DNA of 64,000 nt, from NCBI RefSeq assembly GCF_027595985.1, contig NC_073304.1, positions 214,922,500 to 214,986,499 on the forward strand. The letters are read 5' to 3'. The stretch is from Sorex araneus. Taxonomy: Eukaryota; Chordata; Mammalia; Eulipotyphla; Soricidae. Within the stretch, counting starts at the first letter, position 1. Every line of letters begins with the position of its first letter. Both the position numbers and the translations under genes were made by a program. The notes beneath the pieces are model-generated. The model saw only the letters and a program-made list of their open reading frames with translations, was not told the origin of the DNA and searched no databases. Positions 1-11,125 of the stretch are shown here, one piece after another.

Positions 1-481
1 GCTTCCCTCCGCCTCTCCTCCGCCCCCGCCGCCCCATGTAGAGAACCCCCCCCTTCTTCCTGCAAAGGGGGGGGGGCGGGCGGCCGGCAGCTCGGGCTGA
101 GGTTACGTGGCCGCCGGAGCCCTGACGTGATAGCACATTGCATCAGCATAAAACAATCCATCCTCGATATGGAATGCGGTGCGGACGGATGACAGCGAGA
201 GCGCAGCCCCCTCGCCCGATTGATTTATGTCCGAGCTGACGCTTTATCAGGCAGTCGGAAAAACTTTGACCAATCATTTTGCAAGGAGCGCTGAGCCGGG
301 CTGCTCCACTGTACTTTGTTGGCTGAGAAGTTGAGCCGGGGGTGGGGGTGGGAGGGTGGGGGGCTTGGGGGGGGTCGCGTCCGAAAGCCCTCACCCGGGT
401 CCGGGTGCCACCTCTCCCTGCTCGGGTGCCGCGGCGCGAGCGCTTCCCTTCCCCCTGCGAGCGCCCGGATAATGTCTGAGA
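1..481 (+). promoter_or_regulatory. HOXB9: HOXB9 proximal promoter region and 5' leader
   Basis: GC-rich sequence directly upstream of the HOXB9 start codon. It holds a CCAAT box (270-274, within GACCAATCA), TTTAT-type homeodomain/CDX half-sites near 222-248, and a long G-run tract at about 338-375 that fits a G-quadruplex pattern. An upstream ATG at 472 opens a 10-codon frame that overlaps the main start. No TATA box is obvious. The transcription start cannot be placed from sequence alone. Confidence 0.6.
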
Positions 482-3400
482 ATGTCCATTTCTGGGACGC
501 TTAGCAGCTATTATGTCGACTCGATCATAAGTCACGAGAGTGAGGACGCGCCTCCAGCCAAGTTTCCTTCTGGCCAGTACGCTAGCCCGCGGCAGCCGGG
601 CCACGCCGAGCACCTGGAGTTCCCCTCGTGCAGCTTCCAGCCCAAGGCGCCCGTGTTCGGCGCGTCCTGGGCGCCGCTCAGCCCGCACGCGTCGGGGAGC
701 CTGCCGGCCGTCTACCACCCCTACATCCAGCCCCAGGGCGTCCCGCCGGCCGAAAGCAGGTACCTCCGCACCTGGCTGGAGCCCGCGCCGCGCGGCGAGG
801 CGGCTCCGGGGCAGGGCCCCGCGGCGGTGAAGGCGGAGCCGCTGCTGGGCGCGCCTGGGGAGCTGCTCAAGCAGGGCACGCCCGAGTACAGTTTGGAAAC
901 TTCGGCGGGCAGGGAGGCCGTCCTGTCTAATCAAAGACCCGGCTACGGGGACAATAAAATTTGCGAAGGAAGCGAGGACAAAGAGAGGCCGGATCAAAGT
1001 AAGTTATAAAAAGTGAGGAAATGCCCAGGCCGAAGGCCAGGCGCGGGGGGCGGGGGTGGGGTGGGGAGGCCATAAACGGCGGACAATGTGCAGGGCGACC
1101 GCGGCGGTGGCCCCGGAGCGCGCAGGGGGCGGAGGGCAGGGCCCGGGAGGCAGGCAGGAAGCCGCTGCCGCAGAAGGGGAGACTGAGGCCGCGAGAGGAG
1201 CGCCGCCCCCGCGCCTCCCGGTCGGCGCGGGCACTGCGGCGCGGGGGACCGACGCGGCTCGCGTCCTCCCTTCCCCCCACTCCCGCGGAGACCTCGGGCG
1301 GGAAAGCCGGACCCCGTCTGGCCCAGGCTGCCCGCGACGGGACTGCAGGGGCCGGGGCCGGCCGCGGGCGAGGCCCGGAGCCCGTGCGGGCGCGGCTGGC
1401 AGGAGTCCCCGCGCCACGCGCAGCCCGGGAAAGCCGGCCAAGGGGAAGTGGGAGGGGGCTCATTAGGGTTTTATTTGCGATGCAACAGCTTGGCGGAGGA
1501 TGGTGCCTCGCAAAGCTGAGGTTGGAGCGGCGCAGGGGCCCCCGCAGCCCGCGGAGGAAGGAGGGGGGAGCCCCGGAGCCGGACCCCCTCCCGGAGCCTT
1601 CCCTGCTGCCGCCCCCTCCCCTCCCCGTCAGGCCTCCCCGCCCGCCCGGGGATCAGCTTCCTTTCCGGTGCCCCCTCCCCATCCGCCCCCCCCTCCCCAG
1701 CAGCTCTCTGCGGGGCTCCCTCGCTCGCTCCTGCCGGAGCTGTCCGCCTCGCGGGGAGTCGGGGAATCGCTTCCGAACTTCGGGGCGGGCCGTGGGAGTG
1801 GAGAAGGAGAGATCCCGTCGGGACCCCAGGAGAGGAAGGGTGGGAGGGTGGAGGGGGGGAAAGAGGCTTGCAGGGAGGCGGAGAGAACTTGCCCCTTCCA
1901 GGGCCCTTCTTCTCATTTCTGTCCCCCTCCCACCAAAAGAGGGGTCACCCCAAGTCTGGCAGATTTCCAAGAGGAGCTGCTGGCTCAGGGGTAGGCACCG
2001 GGTGAGAGGAGTCTGCTGGGGTTTTTTGGTTTTTTGTTTTTAAGGTTGGGAAGGACAACTTGGTTGGGGGTTCTAGGCAGCCCCCAGGGTTGGTTAGGAC
2101 AAGTCCTCATCTCATGCTCTTCTGGGGGACCTAGGGTCGCTGTTAGAGCTCCTGCTGCTTTGCCAGATGCCACTGTCAAGGGCTGCAGTCCCCCAGGCTG
2201 CCCCTGAGGCTGGGTGGTAGGGCTGCCCCCTCTCTGCAGGGCATCCCCACCCCAACCTGCCAGGCTGATTCTTTAGAGTGGGACTTGGGGGAATAAGGTC
2301 TTCCCACGCCCTCTCCACTCAGAGCCAAGCAGACCCCACTTGCTGGACCCCACAAACTGCCTGGAAAGCCCATAGCTATGCCAGGCAATGGTTGGACTAA
2401 GGATCAATTATTAACCGTCCCCCCTCTTTTATATTTAATGTGGCTGTGGGTCCCCTCCCAGGCAATCACATTAAGGAAATAGCGCTGCAAGTCGGTAAGA
2501 GGCTATTTAGTGTAGGATGAACCAGATTAAAAAGAAAAAAAAATCATCAGGGCTTTTCATTTGGGGAGCAGGAATGTAGCAGAGGGTGGCTGTTATTTTT
2601 AATTGATTCTGTTGTATTTGGCAACTTCTCTGAGTTCCAGGGCAGGGAGAGTGAGGATGGTAGGAAGAGAAGCCCGTCCTGCTTCCCACCCCCTCCTTCC
2701 ACTCAATTACTCTTTCCGCTGGCCCCCTTCCCCACTGGGACCAAATGGAATTAGGTGTGCAGTGAAGAGCTTTCTGTCCCGACCCCCTTCTCCCCCCTCC
2801 TATCACCCAAGGCTTTCCACCTTGGGACTGGAGCAATCTTGCTTTCCAGTTTCCCTGAACTTGCTTTAACCAAACTGTGAGGCGAGCAGCCTCGGAAAGA
2901 AGAGACTATTGCAACCATAAGTTATCTGAGAGCCCTTGGCGCTCCCTTGTCCACAGGCTGGACTTGATAAATGGTTGCAATTGGGTTGCTTGTGAATTGG
3001 AGTGTGCGGGATGCTTGTGTCTCTAAGTGTGGACCCATATTTGTGGTGGGGAGGGCTGGGAGGGGGGTGCTCACAGACACACATGCCTACTGCCATGTGG
3101 CTGTGAGACAGGAGCTTGTGGCCAAGGCAGAGATGTTCAGCCCGGACTGGGGACCAGGCGGTCTCTTGACTGTGCCTGATCAGAATCGCCTTACTCAGCA
3201 TCCCCCATACGCATACCGACCTCCCAGTCCTCGAATCAGCCTTCTCCCCAGGTCAGACACCCCTGGCCTGTCTTGGTGGTGCTGGTGACCGGGTGCAGGT
3301 CAATTAGGCTGGGCTCTGACATGGATCCTAAGTAACCAGTTTGGACCCAAGTGGAGAAAGAAATTGAGCAAGAACCTGAGGTTGGCCAAGCTAAGAACCT

Positions 3401-3979
3401 CCATGCTGAGAACCTGGGATACGTGTTTGGGCATGCTGAGAATATGGGGTACACCTTTGGGCATGCTGAGAACCCAGGGGACATGTTCTGACATACTGAG
3501 AACCCAGGGCACACCTCTGGCTTGATTCCATCTCATTCAAATGACCTCTTTACCTGGCCTGTCTCCAGCAACTGCATCCTGGTCTCTGAGACCCTTCCTG
3601 GGGACTTGATGGTCCAGACCCTCCTTTTCCCAATACAAGGTGGGGAGAGAGGAGCAGGGGCATGTGCCCCTGTTGAAAGGAGAACTCTGGGGCCCTCTCA
3701 CCCCTGCTTCCCTTCTTTGATTCTATCGCTGCTTCTCTTTCAGCCAACCCTTCCGCCAACTGGCTGCACGCTCGTTCTTCCCGGAAAAAGCGCTGTCCCT
3801 ACACCAAATACCAGACGCTGGAGCTAGAGAAAGAGTTTCTGTTCAATATGTACCTCACCAGGGACCGTAGGCACGAAGTGGCCAGACTCCTCAATCTGAG
3901 TGAGAGACAAGTCAAAATCTGGTTTCAGAACCGGCGGATGAAAATGAAGAAAATGAATAAGGAGCAGGGCAAAGAGTAA
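482..3979 (+). CDS. HOXB9: HOXB9 homeobox protein (two coding exons)
   Basis: Join 482-998 and 3744-3979, 250 codons plus stop, the same length as human HOXB9. It is a nuclear posterior-group Hox transcription factor that patterns the thoracic axis and limb. The start is chosen because it gives the group-9 N terminus [14 protein letters not shown]. The donor is GTAAGT at 999 and the acceptor is TTTCAG ending at 3743; the intron splits a Thr codon after its first base. Exon 2 carries ANW (residues 177-179), the group-9 form of the PBX-contacting hexapeptide. The homeodomain is residues 185-244 (DNA 3779-3958), with the helix-3 core [13 protein letters not shown] and the group-9 features [20 protein letters not shown]. 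The protein ends NKEQGKE. It is the most posterior gene in the window. Confidence 0.98.
999..3743 (+). other. HOXB9: HOXB9 intron 1
   Basis: This 2.7 kb intron is GC-rich to about 1.9 kb, continuing the exon 1 CpG island. It then holds AT-rich islands such as 2400-2520 (ATCAATTATTAACC, TTTTATATTTAATG) and 2585-2625 (TTTTTAATTGATTC), which look like homeodomain-binding regulatory sequence. A four-copy 30-bp tandem repeat lies at 3402-3521. No further coding exon is recognised; the open frames here are compositional. Confidence 0.85.
3402..3521. repeat. 30-bp minisatellite, four copies
   Basis: Units start at 3402, 3432, 3462 and 3492, each opening CATGCTGAGAA or the variant CATACTGAGAA, with exact 30-bp spacing and moderate divergence between copies. 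It lies in the HOXB9 intron about 220 bp before the exon 2 acceptor. The antisense open frame through it repeats every 10 residues only because the unit length is a multiple of three. Confidence 0.85.
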
Positions 3980-5680
3980 AGAGTGAAGACCCAGCCCCAC
4001 CCCTCCCCATCCCACTCTTATTTATAAGTGATGGCTGGAGAGCCGGTGCAGTCTGTCAGTGCTCCAATGAATGGGGAGGGGGCTGCTCCCTTCCACCCCC
4101 CTTTCTGCCCCTCTGTCCCCTTTTCCTCCACCTTGCCCTGGCCTTTCTCCTCTCTGTGCTGCTGGGGGAAACCTTGTTGATTTAGAAGGTAGAAGTAGTT
4201 TGCTAAGAAAGTGATGGGCCACAGAAAAGAGAGACCCTAGTTGAGCCCTTAGGAACCCCCTTACTTTTTCTGGAAAACCCCAGCTCTGCCTTGCTAGCCT
4301 GCCTGCCCCCTCTGCTTTCTGATTTTAAGGGCAGCCTGAGTTCCTGTGCTACACTCAACCCCAGAGATACACACACCCCTAAGCCTGGAGCCCGAAGAAC
4401 CCTGTGGAATGTGGCGCCCACACCCAAGGGAGGTGACCCCCCAAAAAAACAAGGATTCTGTGGCAGAACAGGCTGCAGACCATCAGACAAGCCCAGATCC
4501 TCCTCCTGACACACCAGCACCCGAAGTTGTTTAAACACACTCTGAGGGTGTTCAGGCCAAAGGGCGGCACAGCCCTATGCCATGTCCACAGAAGCCAGAG
4601 CTGTACCTTACCTGGGACCCAGGGGCCAGTGGGCACACACAGGCCCCAGTGTGGTGGGCCCAGAAGGGCAAAGAAAGGCACATTTTTGGAGGAAATGTTT
4701 AATTCTGCATGTTTCCGCCTCCTTGCAACAAAAGGAGGTCAGCTCGTGGGTCACCCGCCTTGACAATGTCACCCTGCTCACGTGTGTGTCCTGCCTGATA
4801 GCCTCCGAGACTGTCACTGGACTCGTTCTCCACAGGCCATGCATCCTTCCGCATGCCCCCCAGCTCTGAAACTTTGTGGGGGGGAGGGGCGAGGTGGTGC
4901 CCAAGTCCATCTCATACTCCCCCTGCAAGTCAAGCCCCCACACCCAGCCCTGCAAGCTCAGTGCAACCCCACCCCCCAGGAGGCCGGGAAGCCTGGGTCA
5001 GGAGAGACCGATGGAGAAATTTATTGTGGATCGATTCTGAACTCCCTTCCGGGATAAATTGTCTAGGACCTGGAGGCGCAAATGTTCCAAAGCGCCGGAG
5101 TGCGCGCAGCGTGGTGGTTCTGTCCATCCCGGCCAGCGCACAGCCCCATCCAGAGGAGCCCAGTGCGCTGAACCCTGGCTGGGCCCAGAGCCCAAGGATA
5201 CCCACCCAGGCTGGGCTCTACCTCCCGCCAGCCCGGCCGCCTAGTGCTAAGCCTCAGGCCCGCAGCCGCGCGCACGCCTCTGGGGCACTGTCCCGCGTGC
5301 AAAGGAGAGGTGACACCGACCACACCTGAGCACCAGGCCACTCACGGAGAGCTTCCCTGGCGTCCCCTCCTCCCCAGCCCCCTTGCATTCCACGGCCCCC
5401 TGCTCCTGTTTCTCCGGGGCCCTGCCGGGTCGGGAGGGGGGTGGAATGCCCGTAGAACTTTTTGTTTGTTTCGTCAGTGACTGTCGTGAAATTGTGCTGT
5501 GTTCTGTGCTTTCTTTGGGGGTGATTGTCTCGCCTGTTTAAGTTGTGGCTTACACGGGGGGAAGTGGGGTGGGTGGGTGGGAGTCGGGAGGGTGAGGGGC
5601 CTAGAGCTCTGAATGTTTGTTTTGGAAGAAAAAAAAAGAAAAAGAACAAAAAATATATATCACTCTAGAAAATCCACTTC
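3980..5680 (+). other. HOXB9: HOXB9 3' UTR (end uncertain)
   Basis: This runs downstream of the TAA at 3977-3979. No AATAAA is visible before about 6573. The most likely 3' end is near 5650-5680, where an A-rich stretch contains the variant signal AATATA (5652-5657); human HOXB9 has a 3' UTR of roughly this length. A let-7 seed match, CTACCTC, lies at 5218-5224. A lower-GC block at 5005-5070 (AAATTTATTGTGGATCGATTC) may be conserved. Confidence 0.5.
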
Positions 5681-7010
5681 TCATCGTGTCTTATTCTGGG
5701 TTGACCCCCTTCACCTGACTAGAAGGACAGGTCCCAGTGTCTGGAGGGCAGCTTGGGGGAAAAGGAGGCTCCTGGATGGGGTAGCTTGCTCCTTAGACCT
5801 TGCAGAGCCAGTTACCCACGGAGCAGAGCTCCGGTTTTCACTCAAGCCTCCCAGACCACTGCAAAAAACGAGCCCGCATTGTCTGAGGGGTGACATGGAT
5901 GGGGAAGGAAGTAAAGAGCAAGCAGCTGGGGCCACAGCAAACAGTATCTTCCAAGATGCAAGGGAGACATACCCCCGCCACCCAGGGGCAGAGGCAAACT
6001 AGACCAGCTACTGATCTCAGGGGTCTACCTGGCTGCCAAACAAAGCTCTCACCTGGTTTGACCACCTGGAACTAACAAGGACCAAGAACCTAGTCTTGAA
6101 CTCAGTCTCTCCAGGGCTTCCAGTCCACAGAAGCACCCTCCAGGGCCCTTGACCCCCACCTGGAGGCCGAGGTCCCTGTGTATGTCCCGGAGTACTTGGT
6201 ATAAGGCGGGTTGAGTTTGGGAGACCGGGCAGGGAGAAACCGTTGAAGGGGAAACACCTCAGGAGGAAGAAAAGCGTCCCCAATCAGACCCCAGCACCCA
6301 ATTTCGTTTGGGATGGCCCCTTTTTGTCCCTCTGTGTGTGCGGTTGCGACGGAGAGCCCTTCCCGACCTCCCGGCTCTCCGCAGCCCAGTGCATGCGAGC
6401 CTGCGGAGCCGCGGGTGTGGGCAACAATGCGGAAGCCGCTTCCGGCAGGAGCCGCGCCTGGCAGCCCCGCGGAGCCCAAAAGGATGGAGCCGGTGGGGGC
6501 ACAAAGCCAGGCCCGCAGGGAGATGGGAAGGGAAAAGGCTAGGCCTACCCCTGTCCAGCGAAAGGAAGGAGGAATAAAGGGCGCGAGCTGGAAGCACGAG
6601 GAGCGCCCGGTCCGCAGCCTGCAAGGAGCCTTCCGTTCGGGGTGGGATATGACTCTGGCTGGAGCGTTCGTGTGGCCGGGGCTCTGTCCCCACGCTGGCT
6701 CCCTGGGGTCAGCCGGCGCCGAGAGCAGGCGGAGAAGGCCGCCTGCCATGCCGCAGGAGCCGCAGGCGCGTGGAGCTGGGGCGAGCTTTCTCCCCGCGCA
6801 CGCCTGGGGCGGCGGGTGGGTGCCGAGCCCGCCCAGGCGGCTTCTGTACAGACACACAAAGGCAAAGATGCGGAGGCTCGGAAGCCGGAGATGGGGAATC
6901 TGTTGCCATAAAAGAGGGAGATTCCGAGAGGGAGAGCAGAGAGAGTGCCAGACCAAGAGAAGCCGGGAGAGGAATTCAATGCCGTGTGTGCAACCATAAA
7001 AGAATATGAC

Positions 7011-7030
7011 CGCTATAAAAGTTTATAGCG
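7011..7030. promoter_or_regulatory. Palindromic TTTATAG element (CDX/posterior-HOX type)
   Basis: The two 9-bp arms, CGCTATAAA and TTTATAGCG, form a perfect inverted repeat around a 2-bp AG centre. Each arm contains TTTATAG, the half-site type bound by CDX and posterior HOX proteins. A further CATAAA lies just upstream (about 6995) and TATAAATTT follows. A binding role is inferred from motif content only. Confidence 0.5.
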
Positions 7031-7907
7031 TATAAATTTCTGAAGGTTAAGAAACTAAACAGCAGCAAAGCAAACAGTGAGGGGAAACTTTCCGGAGAGC
7101 CAGTTGCAGCTGGGCCTGGGTTTGGGGCCTGGCGGGTGCATGGGTGGGCCTGTCTGTCCCAGCCCCCCACCTACCCCAGCACTGGGGCCTGGGTTATTTT
7201 TTTTTGGGGGGGGGGTCGTGTGCTTCGAGGAGTAAAGAAGGCAGAAGGTGGAAAGGGTGGAGAGGGAAAAACACTTTATTGTCACAGATATTTCTTAGGA
7301 TGCACTTGGGATTAGTCTTTGTTCTTCGCACCCGCTCTGGAAGCCGGCATCTAAGTGAGCCCCCCAGGCACCCGAATGCACCAGCACACCCGCACACATA
7401 TGCACACACTCGCACGCGCTCAGGCCGCAGTGGGGCCAGACGTCTGGGCGCTGGCTACTCTCGAGCCTTTTACAAGTCCCATCCACCCTCCACCCCTCAA
7501 AGCCCAATTGTTTCTTCTCAGAATCAGAAACAATCATGTTGGGTTTGAACAGTGCCTAGTTCCCCCTTTTATGGACGATAAACGACATACTGCCTGGCGG
7601 TCTCCACCAGAAATTAAGGGTTTGAGGTGTGTGCATGTGCGTGGGGGGTGGGGGGAGGGGAGTGTTGAATGGTGCTAGTAGAAGTTGGAGAGAAAAATAA
7701 GCTTATTTTTGTCCCCTATATTCCTTATTTTTTTAGCTTATAGGCACAATTTCATGAACCATTTAATGATTTCCAAAGCCCTTTCTCTCGCTCGCTCTCG
7801 TTTCCCTCTTTTTCTACTAATAAAGAAAGTTTCTCCACACAAGCCTTGGTGGCTGGCTAACCGAGAAATCAGCCGCATTCACGGCGGCATGCCTTTTCTG
7901 AGAATGA

Positions 7908-7922
7908 CCGCTAGATGGCACC
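7908..7922 (+). promoter_or_regulatory. CTCF-type binding site, forward orientation
   Basis: CCGCTAGATGGCACC matches the CTCF core consensus (CCASYAGRKGGCRSY) at all but one of 15 positions. It lies between HOXB9 and HOXB8, where an insulator would separate the posterior-most gene from the rest. Its orientation is opposite to the site at 23658, so the two are convergent. Confidence 0.65.
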
Positions 7923-10682
7923 CTTGCTCCACGTGAAAATCCGCGGTGCGGCAGCTGCGGGCGCGGGCTGCGGCCAGTCGCACCTAGGCCGGCCCTAGAA
8001 TAGTCTAACTGCTCGCTACCAAAAGTAATGAATAATTGGCGCGTAATGAAATAGAGGGTTCGTTATGGTCGTTTCTCCCATTTTCTTGATTTAAGAAATG
8101 CTACTCTTTACCCCCTTCCTACCCACATTCCTCCCGAAACTCTCAATTTTGTGAATTTCGCCCAGGAGGAGTGCTCAGCGCTTTCCACCCACTTTCTGGG
8201 TTTGGTGGAACAATAAATGCATGAAACGGAGAATCATCATTATAGGAATAATAGATCCAAATAAAAGCAAGAAATTGGTTCAGGAAAAAATGAGGTTGCC
8301 CCCGGGAGGGAAGCCAAGTGCGTGGTGGCGGGTGAGCAGTTCAGGTGAGAGGGCAGCGCGGGCAGAGAGAGAAGGTCGGAGGCAGAGGAAGCGGCCCAAA
8401 GCCCGCTGCGGGATCGGGCAGGAAAGGGAACCACGAGAGCCCTCCCGGAGGGCGGCGGAGAATCCATCTGGGCGGAACGGGTCCCTGGGTTTTGCGGGGC
8501 ATCCGGAGGTGCCCCTGGAAACGGGGCAACTTCCCAGGACCGACCCTGGAGCCTTTTTGTACGTGGCCCGGGCTGGGCGCGCGCCACGGGGCCGGTCCCC
8601 TCACAAGCGCGAGGTGCGGGAAGGCTTGCGGTTTCCTCGAGCTGTGCTGAACGCCCCACTTCGGGTCACCCCAAGGCGCGTCTTCCCTAGGCGAGTGAGC
8701 ACTGGCGGGGCGGCCCCGGCACCAAGCTCGGGGCTCCAGACTGCCCGCGCCTCGGCTGCCAGGTGAGAGCCGGCTCTGAGCGCTGCGGGACCGGCCCGGC
8801 CAATCTAGGAACCTTCAGAATGTCGCCTAACACTCCCGCCGATTCAGTGCCGGCCCCTAGACCCCTGCGATCTCATCCCCTACTCTCCCTGGTTCCTAAC
8901 CTCCTCTTTCTTCCCGGCCCAGCCAGATCAGCGAACCCCCATCCCGACAAACCTGCGCGCGGAAAAAAAAATCCCCCCTCCCTGTTTGCAAGGAGCCCAG
9001 CGGCCCCCTCTGAGCTCTGCGCTCTCCCGGTGCCCCCTCGGTGCAAAGAGGCGAGGGGAGTTTCTCCTCAACTTGAGTTTCTCTAATAAATCTGCGCTCC
9101 GTTGGGTGTTTATAAATTATCTCCTCGCTCTTGCTTGTTTTTTCTTATAATAGAAACATTTTCCTTCCATCAGGAATTTCTTGCCCGGTGTAGGGATGAT
9201 TTAGAACAAGCCATTGAATTTCTACCTCACCGGTGAGTCCTCAAATCAGAACCATAAACCCCCTCCCCAGCCCACCGCACTTAATACAAATGTTCGCTTC
9301 CCGGCAACTTCTCTCTGCCTTCCGCTGCCTGCCAGCCCCCTCAGCCTCAGGAACCTTCCAGACTCGGGTTCTTCTCCCTCCTTCTCTCTTTTTCCTCGCT
9401 CTCCCCATCAGCTCTTCTCTCTCTCTCTGGACTTTGCTGCTGAGGGATCGAGCGGCCCCCCTGGAAAAGGTGAGGGTTTCATTTTTACAAAGGTTGGGGA
9501 AAATGGAATTCCTCCAAAGCACCTCTCCAAAAGTAACCCACTCTCCATGCCTCAACAATGGGCGGGTGTATCTCTGACCCCTACCTCTGGTGCTGTCTCT
9601 CCTCTTTCTCCCTCCTCCCACCCTTCTTTCATTGCTTCCCTTGGCCTGGGGGTCACTTTGGGAGCCTTTCTAACCTCACCCGAGCCTTCTGAGGCCCAGT
9701 CACCCCACCACCCAGGCTCTGAGGCCCTGAGGGGAAACGTCAGCTCTTCACACTGTTAATCTTTTGTGGGGAGCCTAGGTCCGCAGGTCTGGAGGGAGAG
9801 CCAGGCTTAGTAGAGATGCCCCAAGGGGAGAAGAGAGAAAATGGGGGGCCCGATGGTATCTGATCCCCAATTTCCCTGGTGACTTCAGATAGTTGCAGTG
9901 ATGTACAGGGCAATGAAGGCCAGAAGGTGCCCCCACACCGTTGCAGCCTCTGAAAAGGCAAAGATGTTCTCTGAATTGAGTACCCAGGCCGGGCGCAAGG
10001 CCCCAGTACTGGGCACTGGCCTGTGGTCACCCTCTGCTCCTTTTAACAGAATTTTGGTTGGGTGGGACCCTCTCACACAACCCAGAGTGCGAGGGGAAAA
10101 GGTGCTGGGCCAGCCTGGCCAAGCTGGGAGCCCCCACTGGGTTTAGTTACTGGACCCCCCCCCAAGGCCTGGCACAGGGAGGAGGCAGCTCAGCGTCCTA
10201 CTTGGCACTGTCCTATCTCTCTTCACATAAAGTCGATGCCCCCAAAGCACTGAATAGACAAAGTGCCTTCTTCCCGGGGACCCCCACATGTCAGCTCTAC
10301 CCCTTTCCCCCACCCCAAGCCAGCTAAACAGTGCAGGGCTGCATTTAGTGGGCTGAGCCAGCCTGGCCTGCCCTGCTCCTCTCTGCCCATTAACCAGAAA
10401 GTTTTTTCTACCCCTACCTCTCTGAGACCCCTTCTCTGCAGAAAACCCAGGCTGGAGGGGCTCAGGGGGGAATGTTGGTGAGGGGCCTGAGCGAGGCTGA
10501 GGGGTGATGTGGAGGCTCCAGACCAGGGTTTGGGGGTCAGGTGCTCACCACAGCTGAAGGGGGAGAAAAATCTCAGAAAAAGTCACCGTTTGCGGCGAAA
10601 AAAAAAAGCCATAATCGTTCTCATTTCGGCTTCGTCACCCCCACCGTGGCGCAGTGGGCGCGGGGGCGAGGAAAGCTGCAGT

Positions 10683-10778
10683 TTTATAGCTGTAGAGGAA
10701 AGAACTCGTAAAATGCTAACAGCTTTTATGCGCTGCGGCATAAACAACAACAGACTCCGGCTTTATTGCGTTTTATAG
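10683..10778. promoter_or_regulatory. Cluster of five CDX/HOX TTTAT sites upstream of HOXB8
   Basis: Within 96 bp there are TTTATAG (10683-10689), TTTATG (10725-10730), CATAAA (10739-10744), TTTATTG (10762-10768) and TTTATAG (10772-10778), about 1.2 kb before the HOXB8 ATG. Mouse Hoxb8 is known to have an upstream position-sensitive element with CDX sites. I infer that this is the equivalent but cannot align it. AT-rich sequence with further homeodomain motifs continues to about 11100. Confidence 0.55.
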
Positions 10779-11102
10779 TTTGTTAAAGAGTTTACAGCCG
10801 TTTTTGGGGGGCTGGTTACTCAGCCAATTCCCTCCACACGATAGTTAAACCTTTATCAATAATAAGGAAATTGATCATTAAAGCTTTAAATATGACTACC
10901 TCGTTTGTTTGAAAATATGTTTAGGAGAGGAAGCTGTATGATTTGATAACTTGTATTAAAATACCAATTACATTTATAGGACCTTTTAAAACTCGGCGCA
11001 ATTAAACCGTGTTCTTTTACATTTTTCCGAAGCGACCCTGACATTTAAAAAGACTCCAACTGCCTCGTTAAAATCGCGAAATTAACAGCGTGCCTCTCGT
11101 GT

Positions 11103-11125
11103 TGTGTGTGTGTGTGTGTGTGTGA
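11103..11125. repeat. (TG)n microsatellite
   Basis: An uninterrupted TG dinucleotide run of about 11 copies in the HOXB8 upstream region. Confidence 0.95.

Noticed and set aside
1-481. Searched for MIR196A1 upstream of HOXB9
   Set aside because: The mature sequence is absent from the window; the gene should lie further 5'.
143-997. 284-codon minus-strand frame opposite HOXB9 exon 1
   Set aside because: Antisense shadow of the GC-rich exon; composition only.
1021-2043. 340-codon + strand open frame in the HOXB9 intron
   Set aside because: Arg/Pro/Gly-rich product of high GC and overlaps equally long frames on both strands; not a protein.
6102-6956. 284-codon minus-strand frame in the HOXB9-HOXB8 spacer
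   Set aside because: Pro/Arg/Ser-rich, overlapped by other long frames in the same GC-rich patch, no recognisable domain.
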